Below are positions 35,072 through 43,425 of a DNA stretch of 52,154 nucleotides, piece after piece. Source of the stretch: CAWJEL01 sp964647255 (lineage in GTDB: Bacteria > Chloroflexota > Anaerolineae > CG2-30-64-16). Each line of letters opens with the position of its first letter. Position 1 is the first letter of the stretch. The notes beneath the pieces are model-generated. The model had not been told where the DNA came from and ran no database searches. It worked only from the letters and a program-made list of their open reading frames with translations. A program made the translations under genes and the position numbers. The DNA is taken from NCBI GenBank assembly GCA_964647255.1, contig CAZYGI010000022.1, forward strand, positions 1 through 52,154, written 5' to 3'.

Positions 35072-36964
35072 ATGCCGACTCTTTTTCTGCTTCGTCAGGC
35101 GAGAGTGTTCCTAATTGTTGTTCTCTTGCTGGTTTGCACCGTGATTCCAAAGCCTGTCATGGCTGAAGAGACCGTGGTCGCAGACACTCGCGTGGACGCT
35201 GGTTCGGGTTGGGCCTGGCAAAACCCGCTCCCGCAGGGCAACGCGCTTCGGGCTGTTTGGGGCAGCAGGGGCAGCGACGTGTTTGCCGTGGGCGATTACG
35301 GGACGATTCTTCACTACGATGGCAGTGGCTGGACTGCAATGCGCAGCGGCACTGATGAACGCCTGAACAGTGTGTGGGGTGTCGGGGCCGATAGTGTCTT
35401 TGCCGCGGGTGATTCCGGTGTGATCCTGCACTTCGACGGCCACTCCTGGCGGCCAATGCCCACCGTAACCGACAAGGTTCTCAGGGGCATGTGGGGCTCC
35501 AGCGGCGACAACGTCTATACTGTGGGCGATGATGGCACAATCCTTCACTACGATGGCATCCGCTGGAGCGTGATGGACGGCGGCAACGATAATGATCTCT
35601 ATGGCATATGGGGCAGCAGCGGAAGCGACGTCTATGCAGTAGGTACACGGAGCAGTCAGTGGGGCGGAGAGGGGGGTACGATCCTGCATTTCGACGGCAG
35701 CGTATGGCGCACCGTGATCAGCGATGATGGCCGTCCACTGTTCAGCGTAGTGGGCAGCAGCGCCAGCGACGCCCTTGCTGTGGGTGGCGCAGGCGTGATT
35801 ATTCACTACGATGGCAAGGCCTGGTCTAAAGTGGACACCGTGCATCGAGATTACGCGCTTCTGAGCGTGTGGGGCAGCACAAGCGATGCCTTTGCGGTGG
35901 GCGATTACGGGAAGATCCTGCATATCAATATTGATGGAATCCACTGGCCCTGGACCACGATGTACAGCGGCACCCGCAATGCGCTGACCGGCGTGTGGGG
36001 GAGCAGTTCCAGCGACGTCTTTGCTGTGGGCGAACACGGTACGATCCTGCACTACGATGGCCACGAGTGGCAGGGCATGAGCAGCGGCATAAACCATACG
36101 ATTCAGGATGTGTGGGGCAGCGATCCCACGAACGTTTTCGCCATGAGCAGTCCCTCTCAGAGGCTTTTCACGGACGGAGCTCCGGTCCTGCGATTCGATG
36201 GTAGCGTCTGGCGTACTCTTTTTCCGTACACATTCACTGACATGTGGGGCAGCAGTGCTAACGATATTTTCGCCCTCAGCACCGGCATGGACGGCGCGGT
36301 CCTGCATTACGACGGCAGTGCGTGGATCGCCATGGCTACCGGCGCCATGCAATATCTTTACGCTGTGTGGGGGAGCAGCGCTAAGGATGTCTTCGCTGTG
36401 GGGGACAGCGGCACGATCATGCACTATGATGGCAGCGGTTGGACCGCCATGACCAGCGGCTCCGACAGCATTGAATTCTACGATGTGTGGGGCAGCAGTG
36501 CTGATGACGTTTATGTCATCGGTGAGGATGTTGATGAGCCGGACAGCCTCGCCACAATCCTGCACTATGATGGCAACGGTTGGCAAGTAGCAAACACCGT
36601 TGACAGTTGGCTCGTCGGTATATGGGGGAACAGCGCCAGCGATGTATTTGTTGTGGGCGAAGCTGGCGCCATCCTGCACTACGACGGCATCAGTTGGCGC
36701 ACCATGAACAGCGGCAGCACTGAATTCCTTGCTGGTGTATGGGGCAGCAGCGCCACGAATGTCTTTGCTGTGGGTACACACGGCACGATTTTGCGTTACG
36801 ATGGCAGCAGTTGGAATGCCATGAAGATCAATACCAACAACGATCTACTTGGCGTATGGGGCAGCAGCGCCCATGATGTCTTTGTGGTAGGCGATTGGGG
36901 TACGATCTTGCACTATGGCAGAAATCCAAACACGAACTACCTGCCGCTGATGATCAGAAACTAA
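35072..36964 (+). CDS. Secreted repeat protein, probable beta-propeller
   Basis: A 630-residue exported protein. I start it at ATG 35072 (GAGGAG upstream): signal peptide with LIVVLLLVCTVIP, cleavage near VMA|EE at 31. Then about 14 repeats of 38-48 residues with the pattern VWGSSSSDVFAVGEHGTILH, YDG, W, matching propeller blades. The tail NYLPLMIRN is a short hydrophobic motif common at the end of secreted Chloroflexota proteins. DNA repeats are diverged, so the array is old. No catalytic motif is seen; a surface or ligand-binding role is inferred. Confidence 0.8.
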   Translation: MPTLFLLRQARVFLIVVLLLVCTVIPKPVMAEETVVADTRVDAGSGWAWQNPLPQGNALRAVWGSRGSDVFAVGDYGTILHYDGSGWTAMRSGTDERLNSVWGVGADSVFAAGDSGVILHFDGHSWRPMPTVTDKVLRGMWGSSGDNVYTVGDDGTILHYDGIRWSVMDGGNDNDLYGIWGSSGSDVYAVGTRSSQWGGEGGTILHFDGSVWRTVISDDGRPLFSVVGSSASDALAVGGAGVIIHYDGKAWSKVDTVHRDYALLSVWGSTSDAFAVGDYGKILHINIDGIHWPWTTMYSGTRNALTGVWGSSSSDVFAVGEHGTILHYDGHEWQGMSSGINHTIQDVWGSDPTNVFAMSSPSQRLFTDGAPVLRFDGSVWRTLFPYTFTDMWGSSANDIFALSTGMDGAVLHYDGSAWIAMATGAMQYLYAVWGSSAKDVFAVGDSGTIMHYDGSGWTAMTSGSDSIEFYDVWGSSADDVYVIGEDVDEPDSLATILHYDGNGWQVANTVDSWLVGIWGNSASDVFVVGEAGAILHYDGISWRTMNSGSTEFLAGVWGSSATNVFAVGTHGTILRYDGSSWNAMKINTNNDLLGVWGSSAHDVFVVGDWGTILHYGRNPNTNYLPLMIRN

Positions 36965-37093
36965 CTGATCGCAGTCTTTTGCCGGCCATAAATGGTCGTG
37001 TCCTCTGGCAGTATTGTCTCTTGCCCGGCGAGATGGGGACCTTCGGGATACTACCTCTTTCCTTACCGCTTTGGCGGCGTGGGGAAGATCGCC

Positions 37094-37231
37094 TCAGCCC
37101 TTCAGCGCCTCATTAGGGGGCAGGAACCCATGTTCCCGCTTCAACCCCCGCACCCGCACGCCGATGCCGCCCAGGCGTCCGGTCATTAGCCCCAGGATCG
37201 CGCAGATGATCACGTCGGCCAGGACCGGTGA
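37094..37231 (-). pseudogene. Possible C-terminal gene remnant
   Basis: A minus-strand frame closed at 37094 reads VLADVIICAILGLMTGRLGG, then IGVRVRGLKREHGFLPPNEA: a plausible membrane-helix-plus-basic-tail end with no usable upstream part (stop near 37240). It could be a tiny gene from an internal GTG/ATG or a truncated remnant. The rest of 36965-37298 holds only the palindrome at 37248. Confidence 0.3.
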
Positions 37232-37247
37232 GGTCGTTTACCTCACT

Positions 37248-37292
37248 CCCTGGGTTATTGCGGGCGGCGAAGCCGCCCGCAATAACCCAGGG
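37248..37292. repeat. Long perfect palindrome downstream of the A2M gene
   Basis: A 21-bp perfect inverted repeat (37248-37268 with 37272-37292), loop GAA. It lies 6 nt past the A2M stop on the minus strand and may end that transcript, though no T run follows. Confidence 0.85.
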
Positions 37293-37298
37293 ACTATC

Positions 37299-40200
37299 TC
37301 ATTCCGTGACCTTGAACACGCTCCCCGCACCCCGCCCCCAGACCTCCGGGAAGTACATCTGGTACGCGGTCGGCGGCAGGGTCAGGTACTCGCCGGGCAG
37401 GCTGGCGCGGGCCTGGTAGGTGAACTCGTACGTCCCCGGCGCCAGGTGCGTCTCGAACAGCACGGTCTTGTCATCCCGCAGCTCGGCGTGGGTCGGCGTC
37501 CAGCGCCAGGCCGGCCAGGGCGACGTTTGGGCGGTCACTTCCTCCGCCTGGGGACCTTCGACCGTTTTGGTGGTGGTCTTCAGGCTGGTGTCCAGCGCCT
37601 CGATGCCGGCGGGCAGCGGGTCTTCGACGATGAAGTAGACCATGTCGTTCGGCACGACCACCGTCAGCTTGACCGCGATCACGTCCCCGACCTTTGCGCC
37701 CGTGATGGTCGGACAGGTCTGCCTGGAGTCCGTCAGCCCGCAGTCCGCCAGGCGGTACTCGCGGCTCACGGAGACGCCGCGATTCAGCGGAGCGACCTTC
37801 TCCACCGGCAAGTAGGTCTTCAGGTGCGCGGTGTAGTAGAGCTGGCCCTTGCCGGTCTCGCCTGCCGGTGCGCTACGGGTGATGGTCAGGCCGTTGGTCT
37901 GATCCGCCAGCAGTTGGGCGATGTCCGCGCGCAGGGCCGTCGTCTCCTGCACGTTCTGGGGCGTCACCGTGCCCGCGCCCAGGCTTTGGCCGTTCAGCGC
38001 CACTTGCCAGTCGTAGTTCCCCGCCAGCTCGCCCGTCGCCGTCATCCAGTCCGTCAGCGCCATGATCGCCCACGCGTTCTCCTGCGTGGTCTCCCAGCGG
38101 TCGGCCTTGCGCGCGCTCATCAGCCAGCGGACGGCGTTCGGCGCCAGGGGTTGCTTCGGCGCGAGCTTCGCCAGCGCGTCCAGCACGATGGAGGTGGTGC
38201 GGGTGTCGCTGTTCATGTTCCAGGTGTCGGTCCAGCCCTCCTCCCAGTGCGTCGCCGTGGCGCTGGTGATGGCGCGGCCGCCGATGTCGGACAGCAGGGT
38301 CTCGATCCGCTTCGGCGCAGCCCCATCGTTGATGAGGCTCAGCGCCAGCGCCAGATACGCTTTGCCGTAGGTGCTCAGCCCTTCGCGCGCCTCGTAGAGC
38401 GCACCGGCCCGGTTCGGCTCCGGCCGGCCGGCCTCCGCCAGCGCGTAGACCATGAACGCCTGCTGGTTGAGCTGCCACGGCTGGAGATCGGCCGGCGCCG
38501 CGAGGTTCTCGGTCAGGTAGCCGACCCCGCGGGCAAGCACGTCAGCATCCACGGTGAAGCCGGCCTGTTTTGCCTTCGCCAGACTGAACACGACATAAGC
38601 AGTGATGGACGGGCTGCTTTGGTCGGCGCTCCACCAGCCCCAACCGCCGTCGCCGTGCTGTTTGGCGTAGAGCCGCTGCAGGCCCACGCCGACCAGTTGG
38701 GGGAGTTGCGGGTCGAGGTCGGGCCGGGAGAGGCCCAGCTTCTTCAGCGCCGCATAGGTGGCGACGTTGGGCAGGAAGCGGCTGACGGTCTGCTCGGTGC
38801 ACTCGTACGGGTAGTGCTCCAGGTAGGTGAGCCCGCCGGTCATGCCCGCGGCCAGGCTCGGCTCGATGGTGACGGCGAGCTCGCCCCGCGTGGGGTCAAT
38901 CCCCGCGGCCAGGCGCACCAGCTCCAGCCGGGTCTCGTCCTCGCTGATCTGTCCGCTGGCGCCCACGACTTCCGGTGTGGTGTAGCGGTTGACAGGCAGC
39001 GTGATCTCGACGGCGTCCTGCAGCGGCGCGGCCGGATCGGCGGAGATGGCGGCCATGCGCACCTTGACTTCGGCGGCATCCGCCTGCACGGTGACCGGCC
39101 AGACGACCTTGGTGGTGTCGTTGGCCGGCACCTTGACGGTGGTCTTGGGCTGCGCCGGTGCGTCGAGACCCGTCGCCGCGAGGCTCACGGCCACGTCGAG
39201 CGGCTTGTCGGTCGTGTTGTGGATCACCGCGGCGATCTCCGCCCGGTCGCCGGCCACGAAGAAGCGCGGGAGCACGGGGCGCACCAGCAGGGCCTTGGTG
39301 GCGATGATGCTGGTCTGGGTCTGGCCGACGCGGGTGTCCTTCGTCACGGCGCGGGCGTCCATCGTCCAGGTGGTGAGGTTGTCGGGCAGCCTCACTGCGA
39401 CCTCGGCGCGGCCCTGCGCATCGGTGGTCACGCTGGCCCGCCAGAAGGCGACATCGGCGAAGTCGCTGCGCACTTCGGTGATGCCGGCGGCGCCGCCGCC
39501 ACCGCCGCCGCCCTTGCCGCCCTCGGCCAACTGCGCGATCAGCCGATCCACGTTCAGCACCAGGGTGGAGGCCGTCTGCACGCCCAGCCCGCGCGCGGCA
39601 TAGAAGCGATCCAACAGCGTCCCGGCCATGTCGTCGGCCAGGGTCAGTACGGCCTTATCCACCAACGCCAGGCTGACATCGGCCGGCACCGGCTTGCCGG
39701 ACGCGTCCAATGTCTGCACGGTCCACGTGACCACGTCGCGCGGGGCGAATTTGGCCGCGCCTGCCGCCGCGTCGCAGGCCGCGTCACCGCAGCGGGGCGT
39801 GACGATCACCTGCAACTGCTGCTCAGCGGTCGAGACGTTGAGCGCCACCAGGCCCATCTTGAACGAAGGCGGCGTCTTGCCCTCCATGCCCTTGATCAGC
39901 ACCAGCGACACGAAGATGTTCGGGACGTAGCCGGCGGTGATGGGCACCTCCACGGTCGCGGAGTTGCCCGCCAACTCGATCACCCGGTGTTCCAGGATGC
40001 CGCTGCGCTCGATGGTGAGCAGCGCCTTCACCGTGCCCTGATACGGGCTGGGAACCAGGATCTTGGCGGTCTCGCCCACCTTGTACGCGCTCTTGTCGGC
40101 CACGAGGGTGATCCGGTCGTTGTTCTCGACCCGCCACGGCGTCCATTCACGGCCGCTGACCCACTGATAGGCTGCGCTCCGCAGCGTGTGGCCGCTGCGG

Positions 40201-43200
40201 TCGCGAGCGGTCGCCTCGATCTTGTACTCGCCGGCCGCGGTCGGCTGCCATTCGAGCAGCGCCGCGCCCTGCGCATCGGTGGTGACCGTGGAGGTGTAGA
40301 CGCCGGTCTTTTTGGGCCGGGTCGTCCAGTAAGTGTTGCCGTCCTCGGCTTTCTCGCGCACGCTCATCCACTCGATCCGGCTCACGACGAGATCCACCGC
40401 AGTGTTCGGCGCGGGCTGGCTCTGCGGGTCCACGGTGATGACGTCCACCTGGCCCACGTCGCCGGCGGTCAGGACATAGCTGCGCGGCTTCAAGCCGATG
40501 TAGAAGTCGCCCTTGTGCACCACCGCAGTCGCCTGGGTGGAGACCGCCTGGCCGTTGAGGTCCTCAACGGTGATGTCAAAGGTGAAGCGCTGGCTGCGCT
40601 TGAACTTGGCGATGTCGGCCGGTGCGCTGAAGCTGACGCGACCGTCGGCGTCGGTGCGCCCCTCGCCCTGGCTGATTTGCCCGGCGGATGAGTCGCTCGA
40701 CGCATAATCGAACCAGTCGTAATCCTCGAAGCTGTAACCATCTGGGCCCCGGTAGTTGAACGACGCGTCCGCGCTCATCAGCGTCCAGCGGACTTTGCCG
40801 TTCTTGACCGGGCCGCCGAAGAAGTAGTTGGCCTGGGCAGTCACGTTGATCTGCTGGCCCTGGATGTACTCGGGCTGATCGGCCTGCGCGGCCAGCTCAT
40901 ACTCCGGTTTGCGGTATTCCGCCACCTGGAAGTTGACGCCGTAGGCGTGCTCCTTATCCATCTGGACCGAGACGTAGTAGTAGCCCAGCCCGGCATCCGG
41001 GCCGAGCGCCAGCTCGCCGTCCACCGCGCCCATCGGGTTCAGGGCCAGCTTTTGCTGGAGAAGGTTGTTGCCCTGGTCGTCGGCGATGGTGACGGTGATA
41101 GGCTGGCCCGCAGCGGGCAGCGTGTACCGGGCATCGTCGTCGCGGCGGATGATCGCCTTCCAGTACACCGTCTGGCCCGGGCGATAGATCGGGCGGTCGG
41201 TGTAGATGTACGCCGCGTACGGCGTCTGCTCGGTGTTGCCGATCAGGTGAAAGTCCCACGGCGAGATGCCGTCCTGCCACGTCGAGGAGGCGACGCCGAA
41301 GCCGCCCTCCGCGCTGGTCGCGATGGCGAGCAGCGGATCCCAGGTCTGCCGCGCGGCCGGGAGCGCGGCGGTGGCGACGCCATCCCGGTCGGCGGTGGCG
41401 CGCACGTCATTGCCGCCGTTGTCGGCAAAGCGGACCGTCGCGCCCGGCACGGGCTGGCCGGTCTTCAGGTCGGTGACCCAGGCCAGCGTCTGGCCGCCGG
41501 CCGTTTTGATCGTAACGTTCAGGTTGGTGCGCACCAGGAGCTGGCGCGGCGGCTGCTGACCGGCGAGCTGGGTCCCGCCGAGCTGGAGGTAGTAGATGCC
41601 TGCGGGCAGCGGCTTCCCGTCGGGAGCCACCAGCGGTTCGCGCACGAAGCCGATCTTGTTGCGCGGGGCGCTCGCGGCGCGCGACCATTCACGGATAAGC
41701 TGGCTCTGCTTTGGCCGGTAGCTGTCCCAAACGGCCCAGAACTCCCGGCCGGTCAGCTTCAGGAATTCGGCTTCCGGCACCGTGTACAGGCTGAAGCGGA
41801 GTTCTGGCATGTTGCGGTAGACTACCACCGCCTGCGTCTCGGTGTAGGCGTTATAGGTCCCGACCTGCGTCTGCCCGTTGAGCTGCAGGATCGGCTCGTA
41901 GTCGCCCGTGCGGAATTGCAGCACATAGTCCTTTCCCAGGGTGTTGCCGTAGGGATCGGCCACTTTGCTTGCCAGCGTGACCGTGTAGGCCGTGTCCGGC
42001 AGTTTAGGGAAGTCCAGGTAGAGGTAGTTGTCGTACTCGTTGTAGTAGGTGTACACCTGGGTCGGCTTGGGCAGGATCGTCACCGTGCCGCTGATGAAGG
42101 TGGTGCGGTCCATCGGAGACGCAAACTCGAACCGGACCCCCCCTTCGGGCGCGACGGTGCGGAGGCCGGCCACGGGATCAGTGCGTTTGACCCGGGGCAG
42201 CTCGACGGTGGTGAAGGAGAAGCCGAGCTTGTTGTTCTTCCGCACGGTCCCCTGGCCCGAGGCCGCGGCCGCGGTCGGTGCGACCCGGGCGATGTAGGCG
42301 GCGCCGAACTTCAAGACGCGGCTCGGCTTGAAGCCAAGCTCGGTGCCGTCGGCCGACCAACTGAACGTGCCGGCCACCGGTGTCTTGGCGTCATCCACCA
42401 GGGAGAAGGCGGCTTCGGTGCTGGGCCGGTCCATCGGCATCGAGAAGGTGACCGAGATCGGAGATTCGATCTTGACGTTGACCTGATTCTCCGGCTGCCA
42501 ACGCACCACCGTCGGATCGGCGGTGCGGAAGCCAAAGGTGACCGGCTCGGCCAACATGTTGCCGATCGGGTCGGCCAGCCCCGCCGCGACGCTGACGCTG
42601 TAGGCCGTGGAGGCGGCCAACCCGTCAGCCGGCGTGAACCGGTAGAGGCTGGTGTTGATCCACTCGCCCTTCCCGGCCAGCGTGGGGGTGATCACCAGGG
42701 GCTGCGGCAACCCGGCCTGTTCGCTCACCGGCGTCAACGGGACTACCGGCCGGTTGAAGGCAACGGTGATGGGAGAATCCACCGCCACGTCCTCGGCGCT
42801 GTCGGCCGGTTGGGTGCTGGTTACTTTCAGATAGCCGGCCGTGGTGAAGACAAAGGAGACCGGCTGCTGGAGCATCAGGCCCGTTGCGCTTGTGGCAGCG
42901 CCGGTCAGCGCCACGCGATACTGGGTTGCCCGCGCCAGGGGCTTTGCCGGCCGGAAAGTGAGCGCCGCGCCCTGGACTTTGACTTCGCCCGGCGTCTTCG
43001 GCTCGATGCTGAACGCGGCGCCGGTCGCCGCTGCATCCATCGGCTGGTCAAAGGTGATGACGATGGGTGCGGCAAGCTGCGCTTCCTCCCCGCGGGCCGG
43101 GGTGGTGCCGATCACGGCCGGCGGCAGGGGCGCGCGTGTTGCGGTGGGTGCGGGGATGGGTGTCGGCGCCGTTGTCGGAGCCTGCACCGGGGCTGACGTG

Positions 43201-43328
43201 GTCGGCGCAGCACTGCTGGAAGGCGCCTGGGGCGCGGTCTGCGGGCCGGCCGGCGCAGACGGGACACAGGCAGCCAGGACGACCATGATGAAGATCGTGG
43301 CAAGATTGAACAAGCGGTGAGTTCGCAT
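37299..43328 (-). CDS. Bacterial alpha-2-macroglobulin family lipoprotein
   Basis: 2009 residues. The lipobox VVLAAC (Cys21) gives a membrane-anchored lipoprotein, followed by a Pro/Ala/Thr linker (about 22-70) and several Ig-like/MG domains (VVIGTTPARGEE... VTFDQPMD). Macroglobulin domains follow with TDRPIYRPGQTVYWKAI at mid-length. The thioester motif CTEQ is intact (YECTEQ, Cys1510), followed by an alpha/alpha helical TED domain. It traps attacking proteases. It lies after pbpC on the same strand, as A2M does in E. coli (yfhM-pbpC). Confidence 0.92.
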   Translation of the reverse strand: MRTHRLFNLATIFIMVVLAACVPSAPAGPQTAPQAPSSSAAPTTSAPVQAPTTAPTPIPAPTATRAPLPPAVIGTTPARGEEAQLAAPIVITFDQPMDAAATGAAFSIEPKTPGEVKVQGAALTFRPAKPLARATQYRVALTGAATSATGLMLQQPVSFVFTTAGYLKVTSTQPADSAEDVAVDSPITVAFNRPVVPLTPVSEQAGLPQPLVITPTLAGKGEWINTSLYRFTPADGLAASTAYSVSVAAGLADPIGNMLAEPVTFGFRTADPTVVRWQPENQVNVKIESPISVTFSMPMDRPSTEAAFSLVDDAKTPVAGTFSWSADGTELGFKPSRVLKFGAAYIARVAPTAAAASGQGTVRKNNKLGFSFTTVELPRVKRTDPVAGLRTVAPEGGVRFEFASPMDRTTFISGTVTILPKPTQVYTYYNEYDNYLYLDFPKLPDTAYTVTLASKVADPYGNTLGKDYVLQFRTGDYEPILQLNGQTQVGTYNAYTETQAVVVYRNMPELRFSLYTVPEAEFLKLTGREFWAVWDSYRPKQSQLIREWSRAASAPRNKIGFVREPLVAPDGKPLPAGIYYLQLGGTQLAGQQPPRQLLVRTNLNVTIKTAGGQTLAWVTDLKTGQPVPGATVRFADNGGNDVRATADRDGVATAALPAARQTWDPLLAIATSAEGGFGVASSTWQDGISPWDFHLIGNTEQTPYAAYIYTDRPIYRPGQTVYWKAIIRRDDDARYTLPAAGQPITVTIADDQGNNLLQQKLALNPMGAVDGELALGPDAGLGYYYVSVQMDKEHAYGVNFQVAEYRKPEYELAAQADQPEYIQGQQINVTAQANYFFGGPVKNGKVRWTLMSADASFNYRGPDGYSFEDYDWFDYASSDSSAGQISQGEGRTDADGRVSFSAPADIAKFKRSQRFTFDITVEDLNGQAVSTQATAVVHKGDFYIGLKPRSYVLTAGDVGQVDVITVDPQSQPAPNTAVDLVVSRIEWMSVREKAEDGNTYWTTRPKKTGVYTSTVTTDAQGAALLEWQPTAAGEYKIEATARDRSGHTLRSAAYQWVSGREWTPWRVENNDRITLVADKSAYKVGETAKILVPSPYQGTVKALLTIERSGILEHRVIELAGNSATVEVPITAGYVPNIFVSLVLIKGMEGKTPPSFKMGLVALNVSTAEQQLQVIVTPRCGDAACDAAAGAAKFAPRDVVTWTVQTLDASGKPVPADVSLALVDKAVLTLADDMAGTLLDRFYAARGLGVQTASTLVLNVDRLIAQLAEGGKGGGGGGGAAGITEVRSDFADVAFWRASVTTDAQGRAEVAVRLPDNLTTWTMDARAVTKDTRVGQTQTSIIATKALLVRPVLPRFFVAGDRAEIAAVIHNTTDKPLDVAVSLAATGLDAPAQPKTTVKVPANDTTKVVWPVTVQADAAEVKVRMAAISADPAAPLQDAVEITLPVNRYTTPEVVGASGQISEDETRLELVRLAAGIDPTRGELAVTIEPSLAAGMTGGLTYLEHYPYECTEQTVSRFLPNVATYAALKKLGLSRPDLDPQLPQLVGVGLQRLYAKQHGDGGWGWWSADQSSPSITAYVVFSLAKAKQAGFTVDADVLARGVGYLTENLAAPADLQPWQLNQQAFMVYALAEAGRPEPNRAGALYEAREGLSTYGKAYLALALSLINDGAAPKRIETLLSDIGGRAITSATATHWEEGWTDTWNMNSDTRTTSIVLDALAKLAPKQPLAPNAVRWLMSARKADRWETTQENAWAIMALTDWMTATGELAGNYDWQVALNGQSLGAGTVTPQNVQETTALRADIAQLLADQTNGLTITRSAPAGETGKGQLYYTAHLKTYLPVEKVAPLNRGVSVSREYRLADCGLTDSRQTCPTITGAKVGDVIAVKLTVVVPNDMVYFIVEDPLPAGIEALDTSLKTTTKTVEGPQAEEVTAQTSPWPAWRWTPTHAELRDDKTVLFETHLAPGTYEFTYQARASLPGEYLTLPPTAYQMYFPEVWGRGAGSVFKVTE

Positions 43329-43389
43329 CGGAGAACCTCCCTCAAAACAGTCGTGCAGTTCACTCTAAGTGGTTCGGGTAGTGACGCCG

Positions 43390-43398
43390 ACTATAACA
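43390..43398 (-). promoter_or_regulatory. Possible internal promoter of the A2M gene
   Basis: Minus strand TGTTATAGT (43398-43390): TATAGT with a TGn extension, in the 97-nt gap between pbpC and A2M. The -35 is poor. A GGGAGG ribosome site lies just before the ATG. Confidence 0.45.
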
Positions 43399-43425
43399 GC
43401 AATGTTCCCAAGTCCACCGTAGTTA

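Noticed and set aside
37014..40691. 1225-codon plus-strand open frame
   Set aside because: Antisense shadow of the A2M gene; Arg/His/Gly/Ala-rich translation, no domain.
40947..43196. 749-codon plus-strand open frame
   Set aside because: Antisense to A2M; composition artefact of high-GC codons.
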